DNA of 64,000 nucleotides from Polynucleobacter sp. MWH-Spelu-300-X4. GTDB taxonomy: Bacteria; Pseudomonadota; Gammaproteobacteria; Burkholderiales; Burkholderiaceae. The stretch spans positions 1,550,001 to 1,614,000 of the forward strand of contig NZ_CP061294.1 in the NCBI RefSeq assembly GCF_018687515.1. The letters are read 5' to 3'. The translations under genes were made by a program, and so were the position numbers. Below the pieces are notes generated by a model. The model had not been told where the DNA came from and searched no databases. It saw only the letters and a program-made list of their open reading frames with translations. Shown one piece after another: positions 1 to 11,453 of the stretch (its first letter is position 1; the number at the start of each line of letters is the position of its first letter).

Positions 1-1238
<1,238 letters not shown>

Positions 1239-1318
1239 CTAAAAAATCACTTAAAACATGATTTTAGTCGTTCTCTAGACTTTCCCTGAAATTACTGTTT
1301 TTTCTTGAAAATCATCAC

Positions 1319-2443
1319 TTAAGATGTGATGATGCCACCGCCTAAACAACGGTCACCATCATAAAGAACCGCCGATTGGCCAGGTGTTACCGCCCACTGA
1401 GATTCTTCAAAGTGCAATGAGAAATTTTGCTCATCAACGCTAACCAACTGACACGGAGCATCAGTCTGTCTGTAACGGGCTTTAGCTGAATAGTTACCTA
1501 TTTTAGGTAAGCCGTCAAAAGTCCAACTCATCTGAGATGCTTCAAGCACTGGGTTCAACAGCCAAGGGTGATCATGGCCCTGCACAATGTAAAGCGTATT
1601 GTTAGCCATGTCTTTTTTCGCCACAAACCATGGCTCACCATTACCATCTTTACTGCCACCCACGCCAATACCCTTGCGCTGTCCTAGCGTATAGAAAGCC
1701 AAACCAACATGTTCGCCAACAATTTTTCCATCCTCTGTTTTGATGGGGCCTGCTTTGGTAGGTAAATAGCGATTTAAGAATTCACGGAAAGGTCTTTCAC
1801 CAATAAAACAAATGCCGGTAGAGTCCTTTTTAGCTGCATTGGGTAAACCAATTGCTTGGGCAATCTCCCGAACGAGGCTTTTTCTAATACCCCCCAAAGG
1901 GAAAATAACATGTTGTAACTGCGCTTGGCTTAATCGATACAGGAAGTAACTTTGATCTTTTGTTTCATCAATTGCTTTTAGCAAATGAACTTCATTGCCA
2001 ACTCGAGCTGTTTTTGCATAATGCCCTGTAGCGATCGCTTCAGCTCCCAAACTCATCGCATGGTCTAAGAAAGCCTTAAATTTAATTTCCGCATTACATA
2101 AAACATCAGGATTAGGGGTTCGTCCGGCAGAGTATTCACGCAAAAACTCTGCAAACACGCGATCTTTGTACTCTGCGGCAAAGTTAACGGCTTCAACATC
2201 AATGCCAATTAAATCCGCCACAGAAACAACATCCAACCAATCTTGGCGAGATGAGCAATATTCACTATTGTCGTCATCTTCCCAATTCTTCATAAATAGG
2301 CCAATGACCTTATATCCCTGCTGCTTCAATATCCAAGCAGCTACTGAAGAATCAACCCCTCCAGACATACCAATAACCACCGTTGCGGGCGGTAAAACAG
2401 GCGCAGCCTCTAAAAAACTGGTGTCAATGGCAGGAAAATTCAT
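1319..2443 (-). CDS. mnmA: tRNA-specific 2-thiouridylase MnmA
   Basis: Transfers sulfur to U34 of tRNAs for Lys, Glu and Gln, giving the 2-thio part of mnm5s2U. The PP-loop ATP-binding motif SGGVDSS is at residues 27-33. The two catalytic cysteines are visible: Cys116 in the CNAEIKF context and Cys212 in [12 protein letters not shown]. The 374-residue length is normal for the family. The start shown gives about 20 residues before the PP-loop strand, slightly longer than many homologues, so a start further in is possible. It is transcribed towards purB, a common neighbour in betaproteobacteria and gammaproteobacteria. Confidence 0.96.
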   Translation of the reverse strand: MNFPAIDTSFLEAAPVLPPATVVIGMSGGVDSSVAAWILKQQGYKVIGLFMKNWEDDDNSEYCSSRQDWLDVVSVADLIGIDVEAVNFAAEYKDRVFAEFLREYSAGRTPNPDVLCNAEIKFKAFLDHAMSLGAEAIATGHYAKTARVGNEVHLLKAIDETKDQSYFLYRLSQAQLQHVIFPLGGIRKSLVREIAQAIGLPNAAKKDSTGICFIGERPFREFLNRYLPTKAGPIKTEDGKIVGEHVGLAFYTLGQRKGIGVGGSKDGNGEPWFVAKKDMANNTLYIVQGHDHPWLLNPVLEASQMSWTFDGLPKIGNYSAKARYRQTDAPCQLVSVDEQNFSLHFEESQWAVTPGQSAVLYDGDRCLGGGIITS

Positions 2444-2589
2444 AAATCTGATAAAAACAATCTAATTAATACAGTCACTTAGATGTCTTTTATAGGCAAA
2501 AAAATATCTAAAAATGGGGTTTACTAGGGTTAGAAAAATCTCGGAATTATAGTAATCTTAATCCTTTACAAAATAACTGGGAGAAACCC

Positions 2590-3723
2590 ATGCGCATTGG
2601 CGTGCCGTTAGAGATAAAGCCTAATGAAACGCGTGTGGCTGCAACACCAGAAACTGTGAAGAAATTCATCAGCCAAGGTCATACAGTCATCGTTCAAAGT
2701 AATGCAGGTACCGCAAGCAGTCAACCAGACTCTGCCTATGAAGCCGTAGGCGCGACGATTGGTTCTGCAGCAGATGCATTAGGTGCTGAAATTGTTTTAA
2801 AAGTGAGAGCTCCTGAAGCTAATGAGTTAGCTCAAATGCAAAACAATGCTGTTTTGCTAGGCATGCTCGATCCTTTTGATAGTGCTAACAATGCCGCCAT
2901 GGCTGCAAAAGGTATTACAGCTTTTGCGATGGAAGCTGCACCACGTACGACACGTGCGCAAAGCATGGACGTTTTGTCATCACAAGCCAATATTGCTGGC
3001 TATAAAGCTGTGATGGTTGCTGCTAATGAATATCAACGCTTTATGCCTATGTTGATGACAGCTGCTGGTACCGTTAAGGCAGCTCGCGTATTAATTCTTG
3101 GTGCGGGTGTGGCTGGCTTGCAAGCGATTGCTACAGCGAAGCGTCTAGGCGCCGTTATCGAGGCATCTGATGTGCGTCCTGCCGCTAAAGAACAAATTGA
3201 GTCTTTAGGCGCGAAATTTGTTGATGTGCCTTTCGAAACAGATGAAGAGCGTGAAATCGCTCAAGGCGTAGGCGGCTATGCACGCCCAATGCCAGCTTCA
3301 TGGATGCAAAGACAAGCAGCGTTAGTTGCTGAACGTGCTAAACAAGCTGATATCGTTATTACGACTGCGTTAATTCCAGGTCGCAAAGCTCCAACGCTTT
3401 TGCATACCGAAACTGTTCAACAAATGAAACCTGGCTCAGTGGTAGTTGACTTGGCTGCAGGCAAAGGTGAAAACGGTGCCGGTAACTGTCCATTAACAGA
3501 GGCAGATAAGGTTGTTACTAAGCATGGCGTTACTTTAATTGGTTACACCAATTTAGCCAGCATGGTAGCGGCAGATGCCTCAGCACTCTATGCGCGCAAC
3601 TTAATGGACTTCATGAAACTCATCATTGATAAAGAAGCCAAACTAGTTATTCCAGCAGATGATGACATCGTGACAGCATGTTTAATGTGCCAAAACGGTC
3701 AAGTTCTTCGTCAGAACGCATAA
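2590..3723 (+). CDS. pntAA: NAD(P) transhydrogenase alpha subunit, part 1 (PntAA)
   Basis: NAD(H)-binding domain I of the proton-translocating transhydrogenase, which uses the proton gradient to make NADPH from NADH. The 377 residues form the soluble alanine-dehydrogenase-like domain. They start [17 protein letters not shown], carry the motif [20 protein letters not shown] and a Rossmann [18 protein letters not shown] segment. There are no membrane segments, so the alpha subunit is split as in many alphaproteobacteria and betaproteobacteria. A GGGAG ribosome site precedes the ATG. First gene of a pntAA-pntAB-pntB operon. Confidence 0.95.
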   Translation: MRIGVPLEIKPNETRVAATPETVKKFISQGHTVIVQSNAGTASSQPDSAYEAVGATIGSAADALGAEIVLKVRAPEANELAQMQNNAVLLGMLDPFDSANNAAMAAKGITAFAMEAAPRTTRAQSMDVLSSQANIAGYKAVMVAANEYQRFMPMLMTAAGTVKAARVLILGAGVAGLQAIATAKRLGAVIEASDVRPAAKEQIESLGAKFVDVPFETDEEREIAQGVGGYARPMPASWMQRQAALVAERAKQADIVITTALIPGRKAPTLLHTETVQQMKPGSVVVDLAAGKGENGAGNCPLTEADKVVTKHGVTLIGYTNLASMVAADASALYARNLMDFMKLIIDKEAKLVIPADDDIVTACLMCQNGQVLRQNA

Positions 3724-3740
3724 GGCTAAAAGGAAAAATT

Positions 3741-4052
3741 ATGGAAATTAGTCACACTATTTACAACCTGATTATTTTTGTTCTAGCCATTTATGTTGGT
3801 TATCACGTGGTTTGGAACGTTACTCCAGCACTCCACACACCATTGATGGCTGTAACCAATGCTATTTCCGCCATCATCATTGTTGGCGCGATGTTGGCTG
3901 CCGCCTTAACGGAAGGTGAATTAGGTAAATCAATGGGTACGATTGCAGTTGCTCTAGCAGCAGTAAACGTTTTCGGCGGATTCTTGGTAACAAGACGGAT
4001 GCTGGAGATGTTTAAGAAAAAAGATAAAAAAGCTAAAGGAGAAACAGCATGA
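3741..4052 (+). CDS. pntAB: NAD(P) transhydrogenase alpha subunit, part 2 (PntAB)
   Basis: Small membrane subunit (103 residues) of the split alpha chain, with three hydrophobic segments that form part of proton channel domain II. I chose the ATG at 3741 ([13 protein letters not shown]) because AAAGGA sits just upstream and it does not intrude into pntAA. A longer reading frame from 3678 would overlap pntAA and add a non-hydrophobic serine-rich leader. The 3' end overlaps the pntB start by four bases (ATGA), which suggests translational coupling. Confidence 0.93.
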   Translation: MEISHTIYNLIIFVLAIYVGYHVVWNVTPALHTPLMAVTNAISAIIIVGAMLAAALTEGELGKSMGTIAVALAAVNVFGGFLVTRRMLEMFKKKDKKAKGETA

Positions 4053-5494
4053 GCTTAAATCTCGTTACTCTTTTATACCTTGTAGCTTCTATCTGTTTTA
4101 TTCAAGCTCTAAAAGGTTTATCTCACCCAACCACGTCTATCAAAGGTAATCTATTTGGTATGACAGGTATGGCAATTGCGATTGCCACTACGGTAGGCTT
4201 GATTGTGATGTTAGCGCAAGAAAGCGCAACCAATGGCTTAACGTATGTTCTTGCAGGTCTTGTTATTGGCGGCGGCGCTGGTGCCATTATGGCCAAGCGC
4301 GTTGAAATGACAAAAATGCCTGAACTAGTTGCCTTCATGCACAGCATGATTGGTTTGGCTGCTGTTTGTATCGCAGTTGCTGCTGTCGCAGAACCTCATG
4401 CATTTAATATCGCTCCAAAAGGTTCACCAATTCCATTTGGCAACAGACTAGAACTATTTATCGGTACGTTTGTTGGCGCGATTACATTCTCAGGCTCTGT
4501 CATTGCCTTCGGAAAACTATCTGGCAAATATAAGTTCAGATTATTCCAAGGTGCGCCAGTAACATTCCCTGGTCAGCATTTATTAAATCTTGCGCTAGCG
4601 ATTGTGATGGTTGGCAGCGGCGTGATGTTTGCGATTGCTCCAGGTGCAGAACCAGCATGGAACTATTTTGTTGTGATGACTGTTGTCGCGTTCATCTTGG
4701 GCGTATTGATCATCATTCCAATTGGTGGCGCTGATATGCCAGTAGTTGTGTCTATGCTGAACTCATACTCTGGTTGGGCTGCAGCCGGTATCGGTTTCTC
4801 ATTAAACAACTCTATGTTGATTGTTGCGGGTTCACTAGTAGGTTCTTCTGGTGCAATTCTTTCTTACATCATGTGTAAAGCGATGAACCGTTCATTCTTT
4901 AACGTGATTCTTGGTGGTTTTGGTGGTGATGCAGGATCTGCAGGCGCTGCTGGCTCACAAGAACAACGTAATGTGAAATCTGGTTCAGCTGATGACGCGG
5001 CATTCTTAATGACCAATGCTGAGACTGTCATCATCGTTCCTGGTTACGGTCTTGCAGTTGCACGCGCACAACATGCCCTAAAAGAGTTAACTGAGAAATT
5101 AACTCATGCTGGTGTCACAGTTAAATATGCAATTCACCCAGTGGCAGGCCGTATGCCTGGTCACATGAACGTATTGTTGGCTGAAGCTGAAGTGCCTTAT
5201 GACCAAGTATTTGAGATGGAAGATATCAACAGTGAGTTCGGTCAAGCGGACGTTGTGTTGATTCTTGGTGCGAACGACGTTGTTAACCCTGCAGCAAGAA
5301 CTCCTGGCAGCCCAATTTTCGGCATGCCAATTCTAGAAGCATACAAAGCGAAGACTGTGATCGTTAATAAACGTTCTATGGCTTCTGGTTATGCTGGTCT
5401 AGATAATGAGTTGTTCTATATGGACAAGACCATGATGGTCTTCGGTGACGCTAAGAAAGTTATTGAAGACATGGTGAAAGCTGTTGAAGTTTAA
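4049..5494 (+). CDS. pntB: NAD(P) transhydrogenase subunit beta
   Basis: Beta subunit (481 residues) with an N-terminal set of about nine membrane helices (domain II) and a C-terminal NADP(H)-binding domain III. Domain III carries the typical segment [13 protein letters not shown] and later [10 protein letters not shown]. Together with PntAA and PntAB it forms the inner-membrane H+-coupled transhydrogenase. The start overlaps the end of pntAB by four bases. A hairpin-plus-T-tract terminator follows at 5573-5596. Confidence 0.96.
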   Translation: MSLNLVTLLYLVASICFIQALKGLSHPTTSIKGNLFGMTGMAIAIATTVGLIVMLAQESATNGLTYVLAGLVIGGGAGAIMAKRVEMTKMPELVAFMHSMIGLAAVCIAVAAVAEPHAFNIAPKGSPIPFGNRLELFIGTFVGAITFSGSVIAFGKLSGKYKFRLFQGAPVTFPGQHLLNLALAIVMVGSGVMFAIAPGAEPAWNYFVVMTVVAFILGVLIIIPIGGADMPVVVSMLNSYSGWAAAGIGFSLNNSMLIVAGSLVGSSGAILSYIMCKAMNRSFFNVILGGFGGDAGSAGAAGSQEQRNVKSGSADDAAFLMTNAETVIIVPGYGLAVARAQHALKELTEKLTHAGVTVKYAIHPVAGRMPGHMNVLLAEAEVPYDQVFEMEDINSEFGQADVVLILGANDVVNPAARTPGSPIFGMPILEAYKAKTVIVNKRSMASGYAGLDNELFYMDKTMMVFGDAKKVIEDMVKAVEV

Positions 5495-5538
5495 GTTTTT
5501 ATCAGTAGAAACAAAAAGTTAGGAAGGCGAAAGGGTAA

Positions 5539-5560
5539 CCTGTCCCAATCCTGTCCCAAT
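5539..5560. repeat. Tandem 11-base repeat (CCTGTCCCAAT x2)
   Basis: Two perfect copies of CCTGTCCCAAT back to back in the short gap between pntB and its terminator. No coding frame uses it. Meaning unknown. Confidence 0.5.
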
Positions 5561-5566
5561 CAAGAA

Positions 5567-5596
5567 ATAAAAAACCACCGCGAGGTGGTTTTTTAT
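5567..5596. terminator. Bidirectional intrinsic terminator between pntB and hupB
   Basis: A 7-bp stem (AACCACC / GGTGGTT) with a GCGA loop, flanked by A-rich sequence on one side and a T-run on the other. It can serve both convergent genes, pntB and hupB. Confidence 0.85.
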
Positions 5597-5623
5597 TGTC
5601 TATAACTAATTAAAGATTAGTTA

Positions 5624-5905
5624 TTACTTGCGCTTGTTAACAGCGTCTTTGAATGCTTTACCAGCTGTGAACTTAACAGTTTTAGCAGCAGCAATTTTGA
5701 TAGCTTCGCCAGTTTTTGGGTTACGACCAACACGTGCCGCACGCTTACCTGAACCAAATGTACCGAAACCGATCAATTGAACTTTGTCACCCTTAGTAAC
5801 AGCTTTGATGATTGACTCAATAGATGCATTTAATGCACGCTCTGCTGATGCTTTAGAAATGTCCGCACCTTCTGCAATTTTTTCTACTAATTCTGCTTTA
5901 TTCAT
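5624..5905 (-). CDS. hupB: DNA-binding protein HU-beta
   Basis: Histone-like nucleoid protein, 93 residues, the usual HU length. It carries the HU/IHF signature [22 protein letters not shown] and the N-terminal dimerisation helices starting [19 protein letters not shown]. It binds and bends DNA without strong sequence specificity. AGGAG lies close upstream of the ATG. It sits downstream of the outer-membrane protein gene on the same strand, separated by a hairpin at 5941-5960, so it is probably a separate transcription unit. Confidence 0.96.
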   Translation of the reverse strand: MNKAELVEKIAEGADISKASAERALNASIESIIKAVTKGDKVQLIGFGTFGSGKRAARVGRNPKTGEAIKIAAAKTVKFTAGKAFKDAVNKRK

Positions 5906-5940
5906 AACTTCTCCTTAATTAAATTTACTTACTACATTTA

Positions 5941-5960
5941 AGGCCACCTCATGGTGGCCT
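5941..5960 (-). terminator. Hairpin after the beta-barrel protein gene
   Basis: Perfect 8-bp stem (AGGCCACC / GGTGGCCT) with a four-base loop, lying 20 bases past the stop codon of the upstream minus-strand gene. The following T-tract is weak, so termination may be partial. Confidence 0.6.
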
Positions 5961-5979
5961 CATAGAACATCAAACTAGA

Positions 5980-7287
5980 TTAGAAACCAACTGTGTAAGT
6001 TGCCAAAACAGATGTTGAAGATGTTGACTCAAATGCTTCTTGTCTTACTGTCGCATTAACACCAAGTCTTTGTGTCTTATCGAGGTCATAGTAAACACCA
6101 GCAGAAACTACCGGGCGAGTCTTTTGTGGATTAGCATTAAATACTGTTGCATTTGAGCCAGCAGAGTACTGACTATTATTTGTATTTAAGTCTTGCTCAA
6201 CTCCAGCAGAAACTACAGCAAAAGTTTGTGGATCAATCTTACCTGTGAACTTAACACCAGCAAGAGCTGCTGTTGTTTCTTGACGAAGTGTGTCATAGGT
6301 TAAAGGACTTGAACCGCCCTCTACATAACTACCACGCTTTAATGAAGTGTATTTCACGCCAACATAAGGAGCAGCAATCCAGTCGCCATCGATTGCAATA
6401 CCGTAGCTAGATACTGTTTGAAGACCTCTTGATTGAACCTTTGAAGAGCCTTCGTTTGTTGAAGTGCGAGTTACTGTAACGTCTTTATCACCATAACCAG
6501 CAGATACCTTCACTTCATAGCCTAAGCCATCGTTACGCTCAGACCAAACACCAAATGCGCCAAATAAAGGCTGGCTATTGCTTAACTTAATGCCATCAAC
6601 ATTCTTTACAGATAAGTTTTGGTCAACCCAAGCACCTAAACGAATGTTCTTGTCATATTTATAAGAACCAATCAACAAACCTGATGTAGTAGTAGTTTCT
6701 GGTGAGTTAGTTACTGAATAACGACCACCTGTTGATAAGCAGACACCTTCTTTATCAAAGACATTACAGTCATAAGACAAACCAGCATTCAAAGCAGCTG
6801 ACTGAACGTTGTATACAGAGCGAAGTGCGTAGGCGTTAGGGGTTAGGTCAACTGATGATGAGGAGTTAATATTTGACGTAGAGCATGCATCAGCTGCATC
6901 ACATAGAATAATATTTGATAATGTAGGAGCGCCACTACCAGGATTGAAACTAAAACTATTAAATGCGGATGAAGCAGTGAATGCCCATGTATTTGAACCT
7001 ACTGAAACTGATTGGTTCGTAGTCCATCCAGCAACCATGAATGCCATTGATCCATTCATATTAAACATGAAAACACTAGCACCCTGAGCAACAGCTGCAC
7101 TACTATTAAATGATAGTAAGTAAGAGCCTCCAGAAGGAACTGTACTAGTTGTAGATAAGTATGTATTGTTATTCGTAGGGAACGAATATCCTGTAGCACT
7201 TGAATAATATGTAGCCGCAACTACTTGAACAGTAAACATACTTCCAGCTACTAAAGCTGAAGCCAAAGCAATATTCTTTAATTTCAT
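5980..7287 (-). CDS. Outer-membrane autotransporter-like beta-barrel protein
   Basis: 435 residues. A Sec signal peptide (about residues 1-25, ending VQVVAA) is followed by about 125 Ser/Asn/Thr-rich residues. The last 280 or so residues look like a transmembrane beta-barrel, with alternating hydrophobic strands and a C-terminal ATYTVGF ending in the Phe typical of BAM substrates. The barrel opens with AGLSYDCNVFDKEGVC, two cysteines about 11 residues apart. The same barrel is found in the protein at 43087-44994, but the N-terminal part is different and much shorter here. This may be an autotransporter with a small passenger or a plain outer-membrane porin-like protein; the function is unknown. 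No enzyme motif is visible. Confidence 0.75.
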   Translation of the reverse strand: MKLKNIALASALVAGSMFTVQVVAATYYSSATGYSFPTNNNTYLSTTSTVPSGGSYLLSFNSSAAVAQGASVFMFNMNGSMAFMVAGWTTNQSVSVGSNTWAFTASSAFNSFSFNPGSGAPTLSNIILCDAADACSTSNINSSSSVDLTPNAYALRSVYNVQSAALNAGLSYDCNVFDKEGVCLSTGGRYSVTNSPETTTTSGLLIGSYKYDKNIRLGAWVDQNLSVKNVDGIKLSNSQPLFGAFGVWSERNDGLGYEVKVSAGYGDKDVTVTRTSTNEGSSKVQSRGLQTVSSYGIAIDGDWIAAPYVGVKYTSLKRGSYVEGGSSPLTYDTLRQETTAALAGVKFTGKIDPQTFAVVSAGVEQDLNTNNSQYSAGSNATVFNANPQKTRPVVSAGVYYDLDKTQRLGVNATVRQEAFESTSSTSVLATYTVGF

Positions 7288-7452
7288 AGTTTTCTTATTT
7301 GTTAGGTTATTGAAAGTGTTGTTAGCTTTTAGGCTAAATTTTTAACAGGTGCGATTTTCTACTATTTAATATAAGGAATCTGACACTTTCTGACGGAGCT
7401 CTTATTAGGTATATTGCTGTTATTAAATGAAAATTATTATTAGTCTTTCTCT

Positions 7453-7623
7453 ATGAATATTAAAAAGCGCCTTTCCTTAGCTCAAATTAAACGGCAGGCT
7501 CTTCTCGTCGCAGGTATACCTCCTAGCGGTTACGGCAAAAAGAAAGCGACGAGCGTTATGAGCAATAGGAAGAAAAAATTAAATACCCGAAAGCAAAAAC
7601 ATAAATCTATTTCGTTTGATTAG
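7453..7623 (+). CDS. Small basic hypothetical protein (56 aa)
   Basis: An ATG-to-TAG frame encoding a very basic peptide that starts MNIKKRLSLAQIKRQALLVA, has a central GIPPSGYGKKK segment and a Lys/Arg-rich tail. It lies alone between the divergent beta-barrel gene and the groEL terminator, and it reads into that terminator, which would end its transcript. I see no strong ribosome site. The basic composition hints at nucleic-acid binding, but this is only composition. It could be a chance frame. Confidence 0.4.
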   Translation: MNIKKRLSLAQIKRQALLVAGIPPSGYGKKKATSVMSNRKKKLNTRKQKHKSISFD

Positions 7624-7688
7624 TTTTTTGTTTTTTAGGTTTTTATCTTTTAGATTTTTATTTCTTAGATTTTGGTTTTTATTGGCAT

Positions 7689-7718
7689 AAAAAAGGCGCT
7701 CTGTTGAGCGCCTTTTTT
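7689..7718. terminator. Bidirectional intrinsic terminator after groEL
   Basis: A 7-bp stem (GGCGCTC / GAGCGCC) with a TGTT loop, flanked by six A on the left and six T on the right. It lies 18 bases beyond the groEL stop and can also end transcription from the small ORF on the plus strand. Confidence 0.9.
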
Positions 7719-7735
7719 GTGAGCTGGGGGCTCAA

Positions 7736-9406
<1,671 letters not shown>

Positions 9407-9411
9407 TTAAA

Positions 9412-9702
9412 TTACTTCTGAACAACAGCCATGATGTCTTCTTCACGCATTACTAGAAGCTCATTGCCATCAACTTTGACTGTTTGACCAGCGTATTTAC
9501 CAAACAAAACACGATCGCCTACTTTTACGTCCATAGGGATTGTTTTGCCTGAGTCATCTTTCTTACCTGTACCAACTGCAAGAATTTCACCTTGATCAGG
9601 TTTTTCAGCTGCAGTTTCAGGGATAACAAGACCTGACGCTGTTTTTGTTTCGTTATCCAAACGCTTAATGATCACGCGATCATGCAAAGGGCGTAGATTC
9701 AT
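9412..9702 (-). CDS. groS: Co-chaperonin GroES (10 kDa)
   Basis: 96-residue lid of the GroEL cage. It begins [15 protein letters not shown] and contains the mobile loop region [16 protein letters not shown], followed by the [10 protein letters not shown] segment. An AAGGAG ribosome site precedes the ATG. First gene of the operon. The upstream region holds a perfect CIRCE repeat, so HrcA repression of this operon is expected. Confidence 0.98.
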   Translation of the reverse strand: MNLRPLHDRVIIKRLDNETKTASGLVIPETAAEKPDQGEILAVGTGKKDDSGKTIPMDVKVGDRVLFGKYAGQTVKVDGNELLVMREEDIMAVVQK

Positions 9703-9791
9703 ATTGACTCCTTCAATAAGTTAGTAAGTATTCACTAGTTAGTTAGGAAATTTAACTAATTATAATTTCCATAAATAGTTTTCACTATTTA

Positions 9792-9818
9792 TTAGCACTC
9801 TAACTGGTTGAGTGCTAA
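9792..9818. promoter_or_regulatory. CIRCE operator (HrcA site) of groES-groEL
   Basis: Exact match to the CIRCE consensus: arm TTAGCACTC, a nine-base spacer, then arm GAGTGCTAA. It lies about 90 bases upstream of the groES start. CIRCE is the binding site of the heat-shock repressor HrcA. Confidence 0.95.
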
Positions 9819-9984
9819 TTATAAGGATGGCTCCTAGGTATTTCAAGAGTCAGGCAGCCAGTTTCCTTAAATAAAGAGCCTAAGCAATGCCTGTATTAAC
9901 CATCTGGTAATGCTTAGAGACCCCGCCAAAGAGTTAACAATCCTTGGATTTTTTATAACCAATTGTTTTTAATAGAGATTATTA

Positions 9985-10821
9985 ATGAAACCTAAATCAC
10001 GTTTGTATGCTTTAGTTAGAAATTGGACCAATAAGCCTATCCAAGTAGTTAAGGAGGCTCCTCAAAATAATCTGAAAATTAACTCTTCGGTTGGCGAACC
10101 GGAAATCAAAGATTGGCTAGCTAACCAAGAGCTTAGCTATCAAGCCATCCTTTCGATCAAAGATCTGAAACTACATTCAGTCATCCTCAAAGAATTGAAT
10201 GAATGCCAAGAGGAAGATGTCATTCGTCTATTTAGGCAAGGTATTAGCGCTGCGAATTATTGGCAAAGCTCAGCCAAGCCCGTTTCAATTGTGCTTCCCA
10301 TGAAAACTGCATGGCTATGCAGTAAACATATCTTAAATAGCATTCAAAATGCTCTACTCAATTGCCATTTACCTATTGGCCTTATTAATGTCGCCTTAAT
10401 AGATAGGCCGACTCAAGCAGAAGAGCCTTTGCTTCAAGAAGCTCTTATCAAATTACAGCGCATTGGCATCTTGCTTCATTTGCAAAATTTTGAAGCGGAT
10501 GAGTATGACTGCCTACTGCTGCAACAACACTCATTTACCGCCATCTATATCTCTAGCCAATTAATTCGATTAGCAGTGCCAGGGAGTGAATGCGAGAAAA
10601 AATTGGCGAAAATATTAAGCATCGCGAAGAAAAATCATTACGTATGCATCGCCGGCCCACTAAAACTATTACACGATAGTTCGGTAGTTTTAAAACACGG
10701 CTTTGATGCACAGTATGGGCCGATTGTGATGCCAACAATGACGCTACATCAAATACTCAAGCTCAATGGCAATGCGATTCAGAAAGCAGCGATTCGCTCC
10801 CACCTAAATGATCACGAGTAA
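9985..10821 (+). CDS. Degenerate EAL-domain protein, probably catalytically dead
   Basis: 278 residues. The pattern from about residue 50 follows the EAL (c-di-GMP phosphodiesterase) fold: YQAILSIKDLKLHSVILKEL aligns with the usual YQPIvdl...EAL segment, then comes LQRIGILLHLQNF, and a late segment CIAGPLKLLHD. The EAL tripeptide is replaced by VIL, the DDFGTG loop by LQNFEADE, and the metal-binding Glu/Asp/Lys positions are missing. It is therefore unlikely to cleave c-di-GMP and may instead bind a nucleotide or a protein. No signal peptide or membrane helix is visible. It is followed after eight bases by a NarL/BvgA-type regulator and a hybrid kinase, so a regulatory role in that pathway is the reasonable inference. 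Confidence 0.7.
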   Translation: MKPKSRLYALVRNWTNKPIQVVKEAPQNNLKINSSVGEPEIKDWLANQELSYQAILSIKDLKLHSVILKELNECQEEDVIRLFRQGISAANYWQSSAKPVSIVLPMKTAWLCSKHILNSIQNALLNCHLPIGLINVALIDRPTQAEEPLLQEALIKLQRIGILLHLQNFEADEYDCLLLQQHSFTAIYISSQLIRLAVPGSECEKKLAKILSIAKKNHYVCIAGPLKLLHDSSVVLKHGFDAQYGPIVMPTMTLHQILKLNGNAIQKAAIRSHLNDHE

Positions 10822-10829
10822 TTAAGCCT

Positions 10830-11453
10830 ATGAGAAAAAGAGTTTTATTAGCTGATGATCACCCAGCCATGCTTTGGGCTCTCAAAAGCATCATTCAGGC
10901 GCAAGCTCACTTTGAAGTAATAGGTGAAGCTTCCAACGGTGAGGCCTGCCTGGAAATTACTAAAACCCTTCAACCAGATATCGTTGTTTTAGATATCGAT
11001 ATGCCTAAAGTAGATGGCTTAGATGTCATCCGACGACTATCGATTCAGGCGCCACACATCAGAATTTTAGTGGTCTCAAGTCTGGATGCAAAAATCTATG
11101 GCAATCGCGTGCGCAGCACAGGTGGGCATGGTTTTATCAACAAAACAGCTAACTCAGACATCATCATGGCTGCCTGCCTTGCAGTTTCACAGGGATATAC
11201 ATTTTTCCAAACGACTCAAGATGGCAAATCTCCTGACAGCGATGAAGAAAAAATATCCTCGTTCTCACCTAGAGAATTTCAAGTTCTTAAATATCTGGCA
11301 TCTGGCTTTGGCAACAACGACATATCAGAGTTTCTACATATCAGCAGCAAAACTGTATCAACTTATAAACACAGGCTATACAAAAAAATTGGCGTCAACA
11401 ATATTGCGGATTTAATTGCCTTCTGCAAAATTAATAAGATCACAGATGACTGA
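10830..11453 (+). CDS. NarL/FixJ-family response regulator (BvgA/EvgA-like)
   Basis: 207 residues: an N-terminal receiver (about 1-120) and a C-terminal LuxR-type helix-turn-helix (about 145-205). The acidic pair sits in LLADDHP, the phosphoacceptor is Asp55 in VVLDIDMPKVDG, and the conserved Lys is in GFINKTAN. The recognition region reads ISSKTVSTYKHRLYKKI. The overall pattern, including GYTFF after the receiver and the ADLIAFCKINK ending, resembles BvgA and EvgA of phosphorelay systems. Its 3' end overlaps the kinase gene by eight bases, so the two are probably co-translated partners. Confidence 0.9.
   Translation: MRKRVLLADDHPAMLWALKSIIQAQAHFEVIGEASNGEACLEITKTLQPDIVVLDIDMPKVDGLDVIRRLSIQAPHIRILVVSSLDAKIYGNRVRSTGGHGFINKTANSDIIMAACLAVSQGYTFFQTTQDGKSPDSDEEKISSFSPREFQVLKYLASGFGNNDISEFLHISSKTVSTYKHRLYKKIGVNNIADLIAFCKINKITDD

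Noticed and set aside
3678..3740. Longer start for pntAB
   Set aside because: It would begin inside pntAA and add a serine-rich leader before the first helix; the ATG at 3741 has a good ribosome site.
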